Positions 14,876-22,475 of a stretch of 64,000 bases of DNA are shown piece after piece. This DNA comes from VBDM01 sp035280025 (GTDB taxonomy: Bacteria > Pseudomonadota > Gammaproteobacteria > Burkholderiales > SG8-39), in NCBI GenBank assembly GCA_035280025.1, contig DATEGT010000046.1, positions 27,608-91,607 of the forward strand, read 5' to 3'. The notes beneath the pieces are model-generated. The model had not been told where the DNA came from. It made no database searches and worked only from the letters and a program-made list of their open reading frames with translations. Position numbers and translations under genes: made by a program. Position 1 is the first letter of the stretch; each line of letters starts with the position of its first letter.

Positions 14876-15874
14876 TCAGGCGAACTGCCGCAGAAACCGC
14901 AAGTCGTTCTCGAAGAACAACCGCAAATCGTCCACCCCGTAGCGCAGCATCGCGAGACGCTCGAGCCCCGAGCCGAAGGCAAACCCGATGTAACGCTCTG
15001 GGTCAAGGCCGTAGTTGCGCACTACGTTCGGGTGCACCTGCCCCGCTCCCGATATTTCGAGCCACTTACCCTGGTTGGGGCCCGAGCCGAACATCATGTC
15101 AATTTCCGCGGACGGCTCGGTAAAGGGGAAGAAGGAAGGGCGGAAGCGCACCTCGATGTCGCCGGTCTCGAAGAAGCACCGCAGGAAATCGATGTACACG
15201 CTCTTCAGGTCGGCGAAACTCACGTCCTCGTCGATCCACAGTCCCTCGACTTGGTGGAACATCGGAGAATGCGTCGCATCGGAGTCGACGCGGTAGACGC
15301 GCCCCGGCGCGATCGCCTTGATCGGCGGTTGGTGGGTGCGCGCGTAGCGCACCTGAATCGGGCTCGTGTGCGTTCGCAGCAGCAGCCCGCCCTCGACGTA
15401 GAACGTATCATGCATCGACCGCGCCGGATGGTTTTCCGGCTGGTTGAGAGCCGTGAAGTTGTACCAGTCGGTCTCGATCTCCGGCCCATCGGCGACGTCG
15501 AAGCCGATCGAGCCGAAGATCGCCTCGACGCGCTGCCAGGTGCGGATCACAGGATGGATGTTCCCGCTGCCCTTACCGCGCCCGGGAAGCGTCACGTCTA
15601 GCGCTTCCTCGGCGAGGCGCGCGTCGAGCTGGGCCGCCGCGAGCGCCTCCCGACGGGCAGCGAGCGCCGATTCGATGCGGTCTTTTGCCGAGTTGATGCG
15701 GGCGCCGGCTTCCCGCTTCTCCGCCGGCGCAAGGCGAGCGAGTTCCTTCATCGCTTCGGGGATCGCGCCGGATTTTCCGAGGTAGCGCGCCTTCACCCTC
15801 TCGAGCTCAGCGGCGTCGTCTGCGCCGGAAAAGCTCGCTATCGCTTCGGAAACGAGTTTGTCGAGATCGGTCAT
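14876..15874 (-). CDS. pheS: Phenylalanyl-tRNA synthetase alpha subunit
   Basis: A 332-residue class II synthetase subunit. It has an N-terminal coiled-coil of about 85 residues and motif 2 region (HTSPIQVRYARTHQPPIKAIAPG). Motif 3 is near the end (GSGLERLAMLRYGVDDLRLFF), followed by the usual ENDLRFLRQF. It forms the Phe-adenylate and aminoacyl site of the PheRS heterotetramer. It is part of the infC-rpmI-rplT-pheS-pheT-ihfA run; a hairpin lies in the short rplT-pheS gap. Confidence 0.97.
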   Translation of the reverse strand: MTDLDKLVSEAIASFSGADDAAELERVKARYLGKSGAIPEAMKELARLAPAEKREAGARINSAKDRIESALAARREALAAAQLDARLAEEALDVTLPGRGKGSGNIHPVIRTWQRVEAIFGSIGFDVADGPEIETDWYNFTALNQPENHPARSMHDTFYVEGGLLLRTHTSPIQVRYARTHQPPIKAIAPGRVYRVDSDATHSPMFHQVEGLWIDEDVSFADLKSVYIDFLRCFFETGDIEVRFRPSFFPFTEPSAEIDMMFGSGPNQGKWLEISGAGQVHPNVVRNYGLDPERYIGFAFGSGLERLAMLRYGVDDLRLFFENDLRFLRQFA

Positions 15875-15880
15875 GGACCA

Positions 15881-15901
15881 TTCCCCGCTTCCCGCGGGGA
15901 A
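15881..15901 (-). promoter_or_regulatory. Hairpin in the rplT-pheS spacer
   Basis: TTCCCCGC-TTCCC-GCGGGGAA is a perfect 8-bp stem with a 5-nt loop filling most of the 43-nt gap between rplT and pheS. There is no T-run, so it is probably a partial attenuator or a processing or stability hairpin separating ribosomal-protein from synthetase expression. E. coli pheST also has a leader attenuator, but no Phe-rich leader peptide is visible here. Confidence 0.45.
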
Positions 15902-15917
15902 AGGACTCAGCCGGAGG

Positions 15918-16277
15918 CTACGTCGCGAGTTTGGCCTTGGCCTGCCCCGCGAGCTGGGCGAATGCGGCCTTGTCGGCTATCGCGAGGTCGGCGAGCACCT
16001 TGCGATCGATCTCGATCGCGGCTTTCTTCAGGCCGTGCATGAACGCCGAGTACGTCATCCCGTGCTCCCGCACCGCGGCGTTGATGCGCGCGATCCACAG
16101 GCCGCGAAACTGGCGCTTGCGTTGCTTGCGGTCGCGGTAGGCGTACTGCCCGGCCTTCATGACCGCTTCCTTGGCGATGTTGAATACGTTGCCGCGGCGG
16201 CCGCGGAAACCTTTGGCCTGGCGAATGACTTTCTTGTGTTTGCCGCGCGCAGTTACGCCGCGTTTGACTCGTGGCAT
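15918..16277 (-). CDS. rplT: 50S ribosomal protein L20
   Basis: A 119-residue, very basic protein that starts MPRVKRGVTARGKHKK and ends with GQAKAKL, standard L20. It is needed early in 50S assembly and in gammaproteobacteria is the autoregulator of the rpmI-rplT mRNA. An ATG with a GGAGAAC site just upstream supports the start. The spacer to rpmI holds two strong hairpins, see the separate entry. Confidence 0.98.
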   Translation of the reverse strand: MPRVKRGVTARGKHKKVIRQAKGFRGRRGNVFNIAKEAVMKAGQYAYRDRKQRKRQFRGLWIARINAAVREHGMTYSAFMHGLKKAAIEIDRKVLADLAIADKAAFAQLAGQAKAKLAT

Positions 16278-16292
16278 GGAGTTCTCCTGGTC

Positions 16293-16347
16293 TGCCGTCG
16301 CTCCGCGACGGCATGGATCATGTTCGGGCGGGAAGCATCTTCCCGCC
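16293..16347 (-). promoter_or_regulatory. Two tandem strong hairpins in the rpmI-rplT spacer
   Basis: Hairpin one pairs TGCCGTCGC (16293-16301) with GCGACGGCA (16305-16313) around a 3-nt loop. Hairpin two pairs GGCGGGAAG (16327-16335) with CTTCCCGCC (16339-16347), also with a 3-nt loop. Both stems are perfect 9-mers and together fill most of the 83-nt gap between rpmI and rplT. No T-run is present. They may be L20 binding or mRNA processing structures; the function is inferred only from position. Confidence 0.55.
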
Positions 16348-16360
16348 GGAATTCGTAGCT

Positions 16361-16558
16361 CTAAGCGTAGGGCAGCATCGCACGCACATGCTGCTGGTCG
16401 GTGGAATGCACTTCCGCCGTACCGCGCAAATGGCGCTTGTTCTTCGTGGTCTTCTTCGTGAGGATGTGGCGCTTAAAAGCCTGGGAGCGCTTGATGCTGC
16501 CGCCGGATCGAATCTTGAAGCGCTTGGCGGCGCTGCGCTTAGTTTTCAGCTTGGGCAT
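16361..16558 (-). CDS. rpmI: 50S ribosomal protein L35
   Basis: A 65-residue basic protein, MPKLKTKRSAAKRFK at the start and HILTKKTTKNKRHLRG in the middle, the L35 signature. Length is as expected. It lies between infC and rplT as in most bacteria. The 90-nt gap to infC contains a GCTTCC/GGAAGC hairpin inside a longer GGGC/GCCC pairing, again without T-run. Confidence 0.98.
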   Translation of the reverse strand: MPKLKTKRSAAKRFKIRSGGSIKRSQAFKRHILTKKTTKNKRHLRGTAEVHSTDQQHVRAMLPYA

Positions 16559-16648
16559 TGCTTAACTCCTATTTGTCATGGCGGCGGGCGGCTTCCCGAG
16601 GAAGCGCTTGCCGAGCCCGAACACCACTTGTTCTAGTCCGGAACCGCG

Positions 16649-17251
16649 CTAGGACGCGACCGCCGGCTTTGGGTCCTTTTTAACCTGCTTCGTGCTCTGT
16701 TCCTGCTTTGTGCTCTGCTTCTTCACCTCTTTCTTGCCCTTCTTTGGCGCCAACACCATGATCAACTGGCGCCCTTCCATCTTCGGATACTGCTCGACGA
16801 TCGCGTGGGGCTCGAGGTCCTGCTTCACGCGCTCGATCAGGCGCACGCCGAACTCCTGGTGCGCCATTTCGCGGCCACGGTAGCGCAAGGTGACTTTGGT
16901 CTTGTCCCCCTCGTCCAAGAACTTGATCAGGTTGCGAAGCTTGATCTTGTAGTCGCCCTCGTCGGTCCCGGGTCGGAACTTCACCTCCTTGACATGGATC
17001 TGCTTCTGTTTGAGCTTGGCCTCGTGGGCCTTCTTCGCCTCGCGGTACTTGAACTTGCCGTAATCCATCAGCTTGCAGACCGGCGGCTTGGCGAGCGGCG
17101 CGATTTCCACCAAATCCACCTCGGCTTCCTCCGCCATCTTCAGCGCCTGAGCGGTCTGCACGATGCCTATCTGCTCGCCGTTAACTCCGATCAGACGCAC
17201 TTCGGGTGCGTTGATCTCGCTGTTGATACGTTGCGTTCTATCCGTGGCGAT
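16649..17251 (-). CDS. infC: Translation initiation factor IF-3 (ATC start codon)
   Basis: A 200-residue protein. The N-terminal domain begins ATDRTQRINSEINAPEVRLI; the C-terminal domain follows the GKFKYREAKK linker and includes RYRGREMAHQEFG. IF-3 checks the start codon-anticodon pair on the 30S subunit and keeps subunits apart. The full N-terminus is reached only from an ATC at 17251-17249, with GGAG eight bases upstream. The first canonical start, a GTG at 17200, would delete 17 conserved residues. E. coli infC likewise uses a rare ATT, which lets IF-3 repress its own synthesis. The C-terminal tail is extended by about 20 Lys/Gln/Ser residues. Confidence 0.95.
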   Translation of the reverse strand: MATDRTQRINSEINAPEVRLIGVNGEQIGIVQTAQALKMAEEAEVDLVEIAPLAKPPVCKLMDYGKFKYREAKKAHEAKLKQKQIHVKEVKFRPGTDEGDYKIKLRNLIKFLDEGDKTKVTLRYRGREMAHQEFGVRLIERVKQDLEPHAIVEQYPKMEGRQLIMVLAPKKGKKEVKKQSTKQEQSTKQVKKDPKPAVAS

Positions 17252-17277
17252 GTTCGATTCTCCGTGTCCGTGAAAAA

Positions 17278-19191
17278 TTAAGCCGTACCGCCCGGCCCAG
17301 CCTCCGATTCGAGGCGCGCGATGAACTCGGTCAGTCGCATCTGCCCGAGATCCTCGCCGGCGCGGGTGCGCACGGCCACCTTTTCGGCTGCCTTTTCCTT
17401 TTCTCCGACGACGAGCTGATAAGGCAGCTTCTGTAAGCTATGTTCTCGAATTTTATAGCTAATTTTCTCATTCCTCAAGTCGGCCTGAACCCGGTAACCG
17501 GCGCTTTTCAGCCACGCGGCCACGCCTTGCGCGTAATCGCTCTGTCCCTCGGAGATATTGAGGACGACCGCCTGAACCGGCGCCAGCCACAGGGGCATCG
17601 CCCCGGCGTGGTGCTCGATCAGAATGCCGACAAAGCGCTCCATGGAGCCGAGCACCGCCCGGTGCAGCATGACAGGCACCCGCCGTGCGTTGTCTTCGGC
17701 CACGTACTCCGAGCCGAGCAGGCCCGGCATGGAGAAATCGACCTGCATCGTGCCGCACTGCCAGGATCGACCGATCGAGTCCTTGAGGTGATATTCGATC
17801 TTCGGCCCGTAGAACGCTCCCTCGCCGGGCAGCGTCTCGAAGGCGATACCGGCCTCTTCCAGCGCGGAGCGCAGCGCCGCCTCCGCCTTGTCCCAGACAT
17901 CGTCCGAGCCCACGCGCTTGGCCGGGCGCGTTGCCAGCTTGTAGGCAATGTCGATGAAGCCGAAATCGGCGTAGACGCGCCTCAACTGCGCGGTAAACGC
18001 GATGACCTCGGGCTTGATCTGGCTCTCGGTGCAGAATATGTGGCCGTCGTCCTGCGTGAACGCGCGGACGCGCATGATCCCATGCAGCGCTCCGGAGGGT
18101 TCGTTGCGCGTGCACACGCCGAATTCGCCGTAGCGAAGCGGGAGCTCGCGGTAACTGCGCAGCCCCTTGTTGAAAATCTGGATGTGTCCGGGGCAGTTCA
18201 TCGGCTTGATGGCGTAATCGCGTTTCTCCGACTCCGTCGTGAACATGTTCTCCTTGTAGTTCTGCCAGTGCCCCGACTTCTCCCACAGGCTGCGATCCAG
18301 CACCTGCGGACAGCGCACCTCGAGGTAGCCATTGTCGCGGTAGACACCCCGCATGTACTGCTCGACCTGCTGCCAGATCGCCCAGCCATTCGGGTGCCAG
18401 AACACCATGCCCGGTGATTCCTCCTGCAAATGGAACAAATCGAGCTGGGCGCCGAGTTTCCGGTGGTCGCGCTTCTCCGACTCCTCGAGCATATGCAGAT
18501 ACGCGTCCTGCTCGTCCTTCCTGGCCCACGCGGTGCCGTAGATTCGCTGGAGCATCTCATTTCTCGAGTCGCCCCTCCAATAGGCACCCGCGACCTTCAT
18601 GAGCTTGAACACCTTGAGCTTCCCGGTCGAAGGAACGTGGGGCCCGCGGCACAGGTCGATGAAATCTCCTTCGCGATAGAGCGAAACCTCCTCTCCAGCC
18701 GGTATCGCGGCGATGATCTCGGCTTTGTAGTGTTCGCCGATGGACTTGAAAAAGGCGACCGCCTTCTCCCGCGGCCAGACCTCGCGGGTCACCGGAAAAT
18801 CCTTCGCCGCCAGCTCGGACATGCGTTTCTCGATCGCGACGAGATCCTCCGGGGTGAAAGGGCGCCCGTATGAGAAGTCGTAGTAGAAGCCGTCCTCGAT
18901 CACCGGACCGATGGTCACTTGCGCGTCGGGAAACAGCTCCTTCACCGCGTAGGCCAGCAGATGCGCAGTCGAGTGCCGGATCAGCTCGACGCCCTCCCTG
19001 TCCCGCTCCGTCACCACGGCCACGTCAGCGTCGTGCTCGATTCGATACGTAACGTCGACGAGCTTTCCGTCGACTTTGCCGGCGAGAGCAGCGCGCGCGA
19101 GCCCCGGGCCGATTGCCCTTGCGATCTCCGCTACAGTGACCGGGGCGGGAAAGACTTTGAGCGTGCCGTCGGGGAGACGGATGTTAGGCAT
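17278..19191 (-). CDS. thrS: Threonyl-tRNA synthetase
   Basis: A 637-residue enzyme of normal length. It has an N-terminal TGS domain, an editing domain with HSTAHLLAYAVKELFP, a class II core with the zinc-site Cys (MNCPGHIQIF) and later His residues, and a C-terminal anticodon-binding domain. It charges tRNA-Thr and removes mis-charged serine. The start ATG at 19191 follows a leader that includes a strong hairpin. infC begins 26 nt after the stop, so thrS and infC probably share transcripts, as in E. coli. Confidence 0.97.
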   Translation of the reverse strand: MPNIRLPDGTLKVFPAPVTVAEIARAIGPGLARAALAGKVDGKLVDVTYRIEHDADVAVVTERDREGVELIRHSTAHLLAYAVKELFPDAQVTIGPVIEDGFYYDFSYGRPFTPEDLVAIEKRMSELAAKDFPVTREVWPREKAVAFFKSIGEHYKAEIIAAIPAGEEVSLYREGDFIDLCRGPHVPSTGKLKVFKLMKVAGAYWRGDSRNEMLQRIYGTAWARKDEQDAYLHMLEESEKRDHRKLGAQLDLFHLQEESPGMVFWHPNGWAIWQQVEQYMRGVYRDNGYLEVRCPQVLDRSLWEKSGHWQNYKENMFTTESEKRDYAIKPMNCPGHIQIFNKGLRSYRELPLRYGEFGVCTRNEPSGALHGIMRVRAFTQDDGHIFCTESQIKPEVIAFTAQLRRVYADFGFIDIAYKLATRPAKRVGSDDVWDKAEAALRSALEEAGIAFETLPGEGAFYGPKIEYHLKDSIGRSWQCGTMQVDFSMPGLLGSEYVAEDNARRVPVMLHRAVLGSMERFVGILIEHHAGAMPLWLAPVQAVVLNISEGQSDYAQGVAAWLKSAGYRVQADLRNEKISYKIREHSLQKLPYQLVVGEKEKAAEKVAVRTRAGEDLGQMRLTEFIARLESEAGPGGTA

Positions 19192-19204
19192 GGATCGATC
19201 TGCA

Positions 19205-19251
19205 GCAAAACCGCGCGTTGAACGCCGCTAGGCGTGCGTTCCAACGCGCGG
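19205..19251 (-). terminator. Terminator-like hairpin between tRNA-Val and thrS
   Basis: On the minus strand, CCGCGCGTTG (19251-19242) pairs with CAACGCGCGG (19220-19211), and AACGC with GCGTT inside. This gives about 15 bp around a small loop, followed by TTTTG (19210-19206). It can end the tRNA-Val transcript. It lies 14 bases before thrS, so read-through from the tRNA promoter could also be attenuated here. No Thr-rich leader peptide was found. Confidence 0.6.
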
Positions 19252-19290
19252 AGCCAAGACGGCGACTACGCCGCCTTCAACAGTAAAAAT

Positions 19291-19367
19291 TGGTAGGCGC
19301 GATTGGACTCGAACCAACGACCCCCACCATGTCAAGGTGATGCTCTAGCCAGCTGAGCTACGCGCCT
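19291..19367 (-). tRNA. tRNA-Val (anticodon GAC)
   Basis: A 77-nt cloverleaf with acceptor AGGCGCG pairing with CGCGCCT, encoded CCA, and D arm GCTCAGCTGG. The anticodon loop contains TTGACAT, so the anticodon is GAC (Val, GUC/GUU), and the T arm has GGTTCGAGTCC. It lies upstream of thrS in the same direction. Stem complementarity is complete in the acceptor. Confidence 0.96.
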
Positions 19368-19435
19368 GGAGAGCGCTGAATTCTATCGGAAAGGGGCGCC
19401 CCGCACAAACCGCGCCCTTGGTAACCGGAGCTCAT

Positions 19436-19804
19436 TCAGCCGCCCCAGCGCTTCGAGCGCGAGTCGTAGCTGTACGGCCGATACTTGAAGACGACGTGGC
19501 CGCAGGACAGGACGTATTCGCCCGCGGCCGGCACATATGTCATCGGCGCCCCGCCCGGACACTTGGCTACTGCAAGGGCGTACTTGGGAACCAGCTTCTC
19601 CAGGGCGTCGGGATAGGAACCTTGATCGCGTTTGAACGCTGAAAGCGCGGAGGCCATCTGCGTTCCGCGGGTTTCGACCACCACCATGTCCTTCTCACCC
19701 CCGCTGTACAAATCTATCGCGATGTACGCGGCGCCGAGGGCGACCGCGATCAGGACCAGCACGATGACTTGGCTCATCCCTCTTTGAGAATACGATCCAG
19801 GCAT
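19436..19804 (-). CDS. Small membrane-anchored, pseudopilin-like protein
   Basis: A 122-residue protein. Residues 10-33 are one membrane helix (MSQVIVLVLIAVALG onwards). Next come ALSAFKRDQGSYPDALEKLVP, which resembles the helix-loop of GspG/PilE-like pseudopilins, and a small domain with two Cys (KCPGG and SCGHV). The prepilin peptidase signature (GFTLIE) is missing, so it is not an ordinary pseudopilin. It probably faces the periplasm with a disulfide. The ATG at 19804 has GGAGGGC upstream. It follows recN by 40 nt in the same direction. Function unknown. Confidence 0.7.
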   Translation of the reverse strand: MPGSYSQRGMSQVIVLVLIAVALGAAYIAIDLYSGGEKDMVVVETRGTQMASALSAFKRDQGSYPDALEKLVPKYALAVAKCPGGAPMTYVPAAGEYVLSCGHVVFKYRPYSYDSRSKRWGG

Positions 19805-19844
19805 GTCTTGCCCTCCCAGGTTCGAGGTTTGTTGGCGGTGAATC

Positions 19845-21506
19845 TTACCGCAGGCCGAGCATCTCCGCCGCGTGCTTGCGGGTCGTCGCGGTGATCGCCA
19901 CGCCTCCCAGCATGCGTGCGATCTCCTCGATTCGCGACTTCTGGTCGAGCACGGCGACGCGGCTGCGGGCCGCCCCGCTTTCAGCGCCCTTGGCCACGGA
20001 CCATTGCTCACGCGCCTGGGCAGCGACCTGCGGGAGATGCGTCACGCAAAGGACCTGTCGCTCTTCTCCCAGCGCCCGCAGCTTTCTGCCCACCACCTCC
20101 GCAACCGCACCCCCGATGCCCGCGTCGACTTCATCGAAGATCAGCGTCGGCACCGCCGCGGCCCTGCTCGTGATCACCTGGATCGCGAGACTGATCCGCG
20201 AAAGCTCGCCTCCCGAGGCCACCTTTGCCAGAGACCGCGGCTCGGTCCCCGGATTGGTCGAGACAAGGAACTCGACTTGCTCGTTGCCCGCTGCGCTGCC
20301 GTCGGGGAGAAGCGAGCGCAGCTCGACCTCGAAGCGCCCCCCCGACATGGCCAGCTCCTTCATTGCCGCGTTGACCTCGCGAGCCAGCTTTGCCGCAGCC
20401 TTGCCGCGCTCGGTGCTGAGCCGCGACGCCGCCTCATCATAGCGCGAGCGCGCCGCCTGTTCCTGCCTCGCCAGAACCTCCAGATCCGCGGTCATTTCCA
20501 GGTCCTTGAGGCGCTGTTTCAGGGAGATCAGAAGCTCCGGCAGCGCCTCGGGTCGCACCCGAAGCTTGCGCGCCGCGCCGTGCACGCTTTCAAGCCGCTG
20601 TTCGACTTCGCGCAGCCGCGCCGGGTCGAGCTCGATTCGATCGGCGTAGTGGCGCAACGCGTAGGCCGCTTCGCGGAGCTGCGCCTCGCCCGACTCGAGA
20701 AGGGCGACGGTTTCGCGCAGCGTCGCGTCGTATTCCGTGAGAGGACGCAGCCGCGAAAGCGCCCCCGACAATGCGCCCAGCGCGGCGCTCTCGGATTCAG
20801 AGAGCAGATCGATGGCGTTGCGCGCCCCTTCCATCAGGCTCGCCGCGTGCGCGAGCCGGCCGTGCTCCGATTGGATGGTGTCCCATTCGCCCGGCGCGAG
20901 CGCGAGCCGCGACAGCTCTTCGACCTGCCAGCTGAGCTGCTCGCGCTCGACATTGCGCGCTGCCGCATTGTGCTCGCGGTCCAGGCGCACCCGGCAGAGC
21001 CTCTCCCAGTCGCGGTACGCGTCTCCCGTCTCCCCCGCGAGGGAGGCGAGTCCCGCGTGCAAATCGAGAACCGATCGCTGCGCCTCCGCCTTCAGCAGGG
21101 ACTGGTGGGCGTGCTGCCCGTGGATGTCGACGAGGCGCTCCCCTGCCTCGCGCAACTGGTTGACCGTGGCGGTGTGCCCGTTGATGAAGCCGCGAGAGCG
21201 GCCGCCGCGATCGACCACGCGGCGCAGCAGCACGCGGTTCGAGTCTCCTTCCAGGGCCTGCTCGCCAAGCCAGCGGCCCAGTCCGGCCAGTCCCTCGATC
21301 GAGAACTCCGCGGTGACGTCGGCACGCTCCGCGCCAGAGCGGACCTGCTCGGCTCCCGCGCGGTCTCCGAGCGCCAATGAGAGCGCGTCGATCAGGATGG
21401 ACTTGCCGGCGCCCGTCTCGCCGGTCAGGGCTGTGAATCCCGGATGAAACTCCAGCTCAAGGCGGTCGACTATCGCGAAGTCCTGGATCGACAGGTTGAG
21501 CAGCAT
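19845..21506 (-). CDS. recN: DNA repair protein RecN
   Basis: A 553-residue SMC-like ATPase. The N-terminal half-domain has Walker A GETGAGKS. The centre is a long coiled coil. The C-terminal half has the ABC signature ASGGELSRISLA and Walker B TLIFDEVDAGIGG. RecN acts in double-strand break repair. Length is typical (about 550). It follows nadK with a 6-nt gap, the common nadK-recN pair. No LexA box could be identified by eye. Confidence 0.96.
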   Translation of the reverse strand: MLLNLSIQDFAIVDRLELEFHPGFTALTGETGAGKSILIDALSLALGDRAGAEQVRSGAERADVTAEFSIEGLAGLGRWLGEQALEGDSNRVLLRRVVDRGGRSRGFINGHTATVNQLREAGERLVDIHGQHAHQSLLKAEAQRSVLDLHAGLASLAGETGDAYRDWERLCRVRLDREHNAAARNVEREQLSWQVEELSRLALAPGEWDTIQSEHGRLAHAASLMEGARNAIDLLSESESAALGALSGALSRLRPLTEYDATLRETVALLESGEAQLREAAYALRHYADRIELDPARLREVEQRLESVHGAARKLRVRPEALPELLISLKQRLKDLEMTADLEVLARQEQAARSRYDEAASRLSTERGKAAAKLAREVNAAMKELAMSGGRFEVELRSLLPDGSAAGNEQVEFLVSTNPGTEPRSLAKVASGGELSRISLAIQVITSRAAAVPTLIFDEVDAGIGGAVAEVVGRKLRALGEERQVLCVTHLPQVAAQAREQWSVAKGAESGAARSRVAVLDQKSRIEEIARMLGGVAITATTRKHAAEMLGLR

Positions 21507-21512
21507 CTTGCG

Positions 21513-22382
21513 TCAGAGCCCTTCGCTCCAATGCAGCTTCTGGCGCAGCATGGCGAAGTAGCTGTAGCCGGGAGGATGGACGAACTTGATGGTGTGCTCG
21601 GCGCGCCGGATGAGCACCCGGTCGCCTTCCCGAAGATCGCACTGCAACTGACCGTCGAAATGCAGCCGCGCTTCGATCGCGCGTTTCAACGACACCTGGA
21701 TCACCGATCGATCGCTGATCATGATCGGTCGATTCGACAAGGTGTGCGGCGAAATCGGGACCAGAGCGAAACCGGGCACGCCGGGCTGCACGATCGGTCC
21801 GTCCGCCGATAGGGCGTACGCGGTCGAGCCCGTGGGGGTTGCGACGATCAGTCCGTCCGCGCGCAGGTCGTAGACGAACTCGCCGTCGATATTCACGACG
21901 AACTCGATCAACCTCCCGACCGAGCCCTTGTTCACGACGGCATCATTGAGCGCGAGGGTTTCGAGTGTCACCTCGCCGCCGCGCCACACCTCGGCGGCGA
22001 GCATCGTGCGTTCCTCGATGACGTGCCTGCCCGCGAGCACTTCGGCCATCACGTCGATCATCTTCGAGGATGCGATATCGGTCATGAAGCCCAGCCGGCC
22101 TTGATTCACGCCGACCAGAGGAACGTCCCGGCCGGCCAGGCTCCGCGCCGCGCTGAGCATGCTCCCGTCACCGCCTTGAACCACGACCAAGTCGGCCCGC
22201 CGGCCGATCTCGGCGTAGTCCGCAACGGAAAACCCGTTCACGCGGTGCGTCGCCGCAGTCTCCTTCTCCACCAGAACGGCGCATCCCTGCTTGTTCAGAT
22301 AGGCGCCCAGGGCGCCGAGCGCCCTCGCGACGCCGGCGGAGTCGTTGCGACCGATCAAAGCTACGGTCTTGAAAGCGGGCAT
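21513..22382 (-). CDS. nadK: NAD kinase
   Basis: A 289-residue protein. The catalytic GGDGSML motif is in VVQGGDGSMLSAAR, the second conserved block is ALNDAVVNKGSVGR, and the Gly-rich stretch TPTGSTAYALSADGPIV follows. It makes NADP from NAD with ATP. It is divergent from hrcA, with 93 nt between the two starts, the usual gene pair in beta- and gammaproteobacteria. The perfect palindrome CCCCTGCAGGGG (22400-22411) lies in the shared intergenic region. Confidence 0.96.
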   Translation of the reverse strand: MPAFKTVALIGRNDSAGVARALGALGAYLNKQGCAVLVEKETAATHRVNGFSVADYAEIGRRADLVVVQGGDGSMLSAARSLAGRDVPLVGVNQGRLGFMTDIASSKMIDVMAEVLAGRHVIEERTMLAAEVWRGGEVTLETLALNDAVVNKGSVGRLIEFVVNIDGEFVYDLRADGLIVATPTGSTAYALSADGPIVQPGVPGFALVPISPHTLSNRPIMISDRSVIQVSLKRAIEARLHFDGQLQCDLREGDRVLIRRAEHTIKFVHPPGYSYFAMLRQKLHWSEGL

Positions 22383-22399
22383 ACCGTCATTAAATCATG

Positions 22400-22411
22400 C
22401 CCCTGCAGGGG
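22400..22411. promoter_or_regulatory. 12-bp perfect palindrome between nadK and hrcA
   Basis: CCCCTGCAGGGG lies 18 bases before the nadK start and 65 before the hrcA start, in the only non-coding space of this divergent pair. It could be an operator for either gene. It does not resemble the CIRCE element that HrcA binds. No family is assigned. Confidence 0.3.
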
Positions 22412-22445
22412 TGACAAAAGCGGTTGCGTGCGCGCGCACAACCTC

Positions 22446-22469
22446 AAGGAGGGCGATTCGGTAGAATCG
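22446..22469 (+). promoter_or_regulatory. Shine-Dalgarno and hairpin in the hrcA leader
   Basis: A strong AAGGAGGG (22446-22453) lies 22 bases from the hrcA ATG, too far for normal initiation. Between them CGATTC (22454-22459) and GAATCG (22464-22469) form a perfect 6-bp hairpin with a GGTA loop. If the hairpin forms, the gap from ribosome site to ATG drops to about six bases. This could make initiation depend on the hairpin, and so on temperature. Confidence 0.4.
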
Positions 22470-22475
22470 CAAGCT

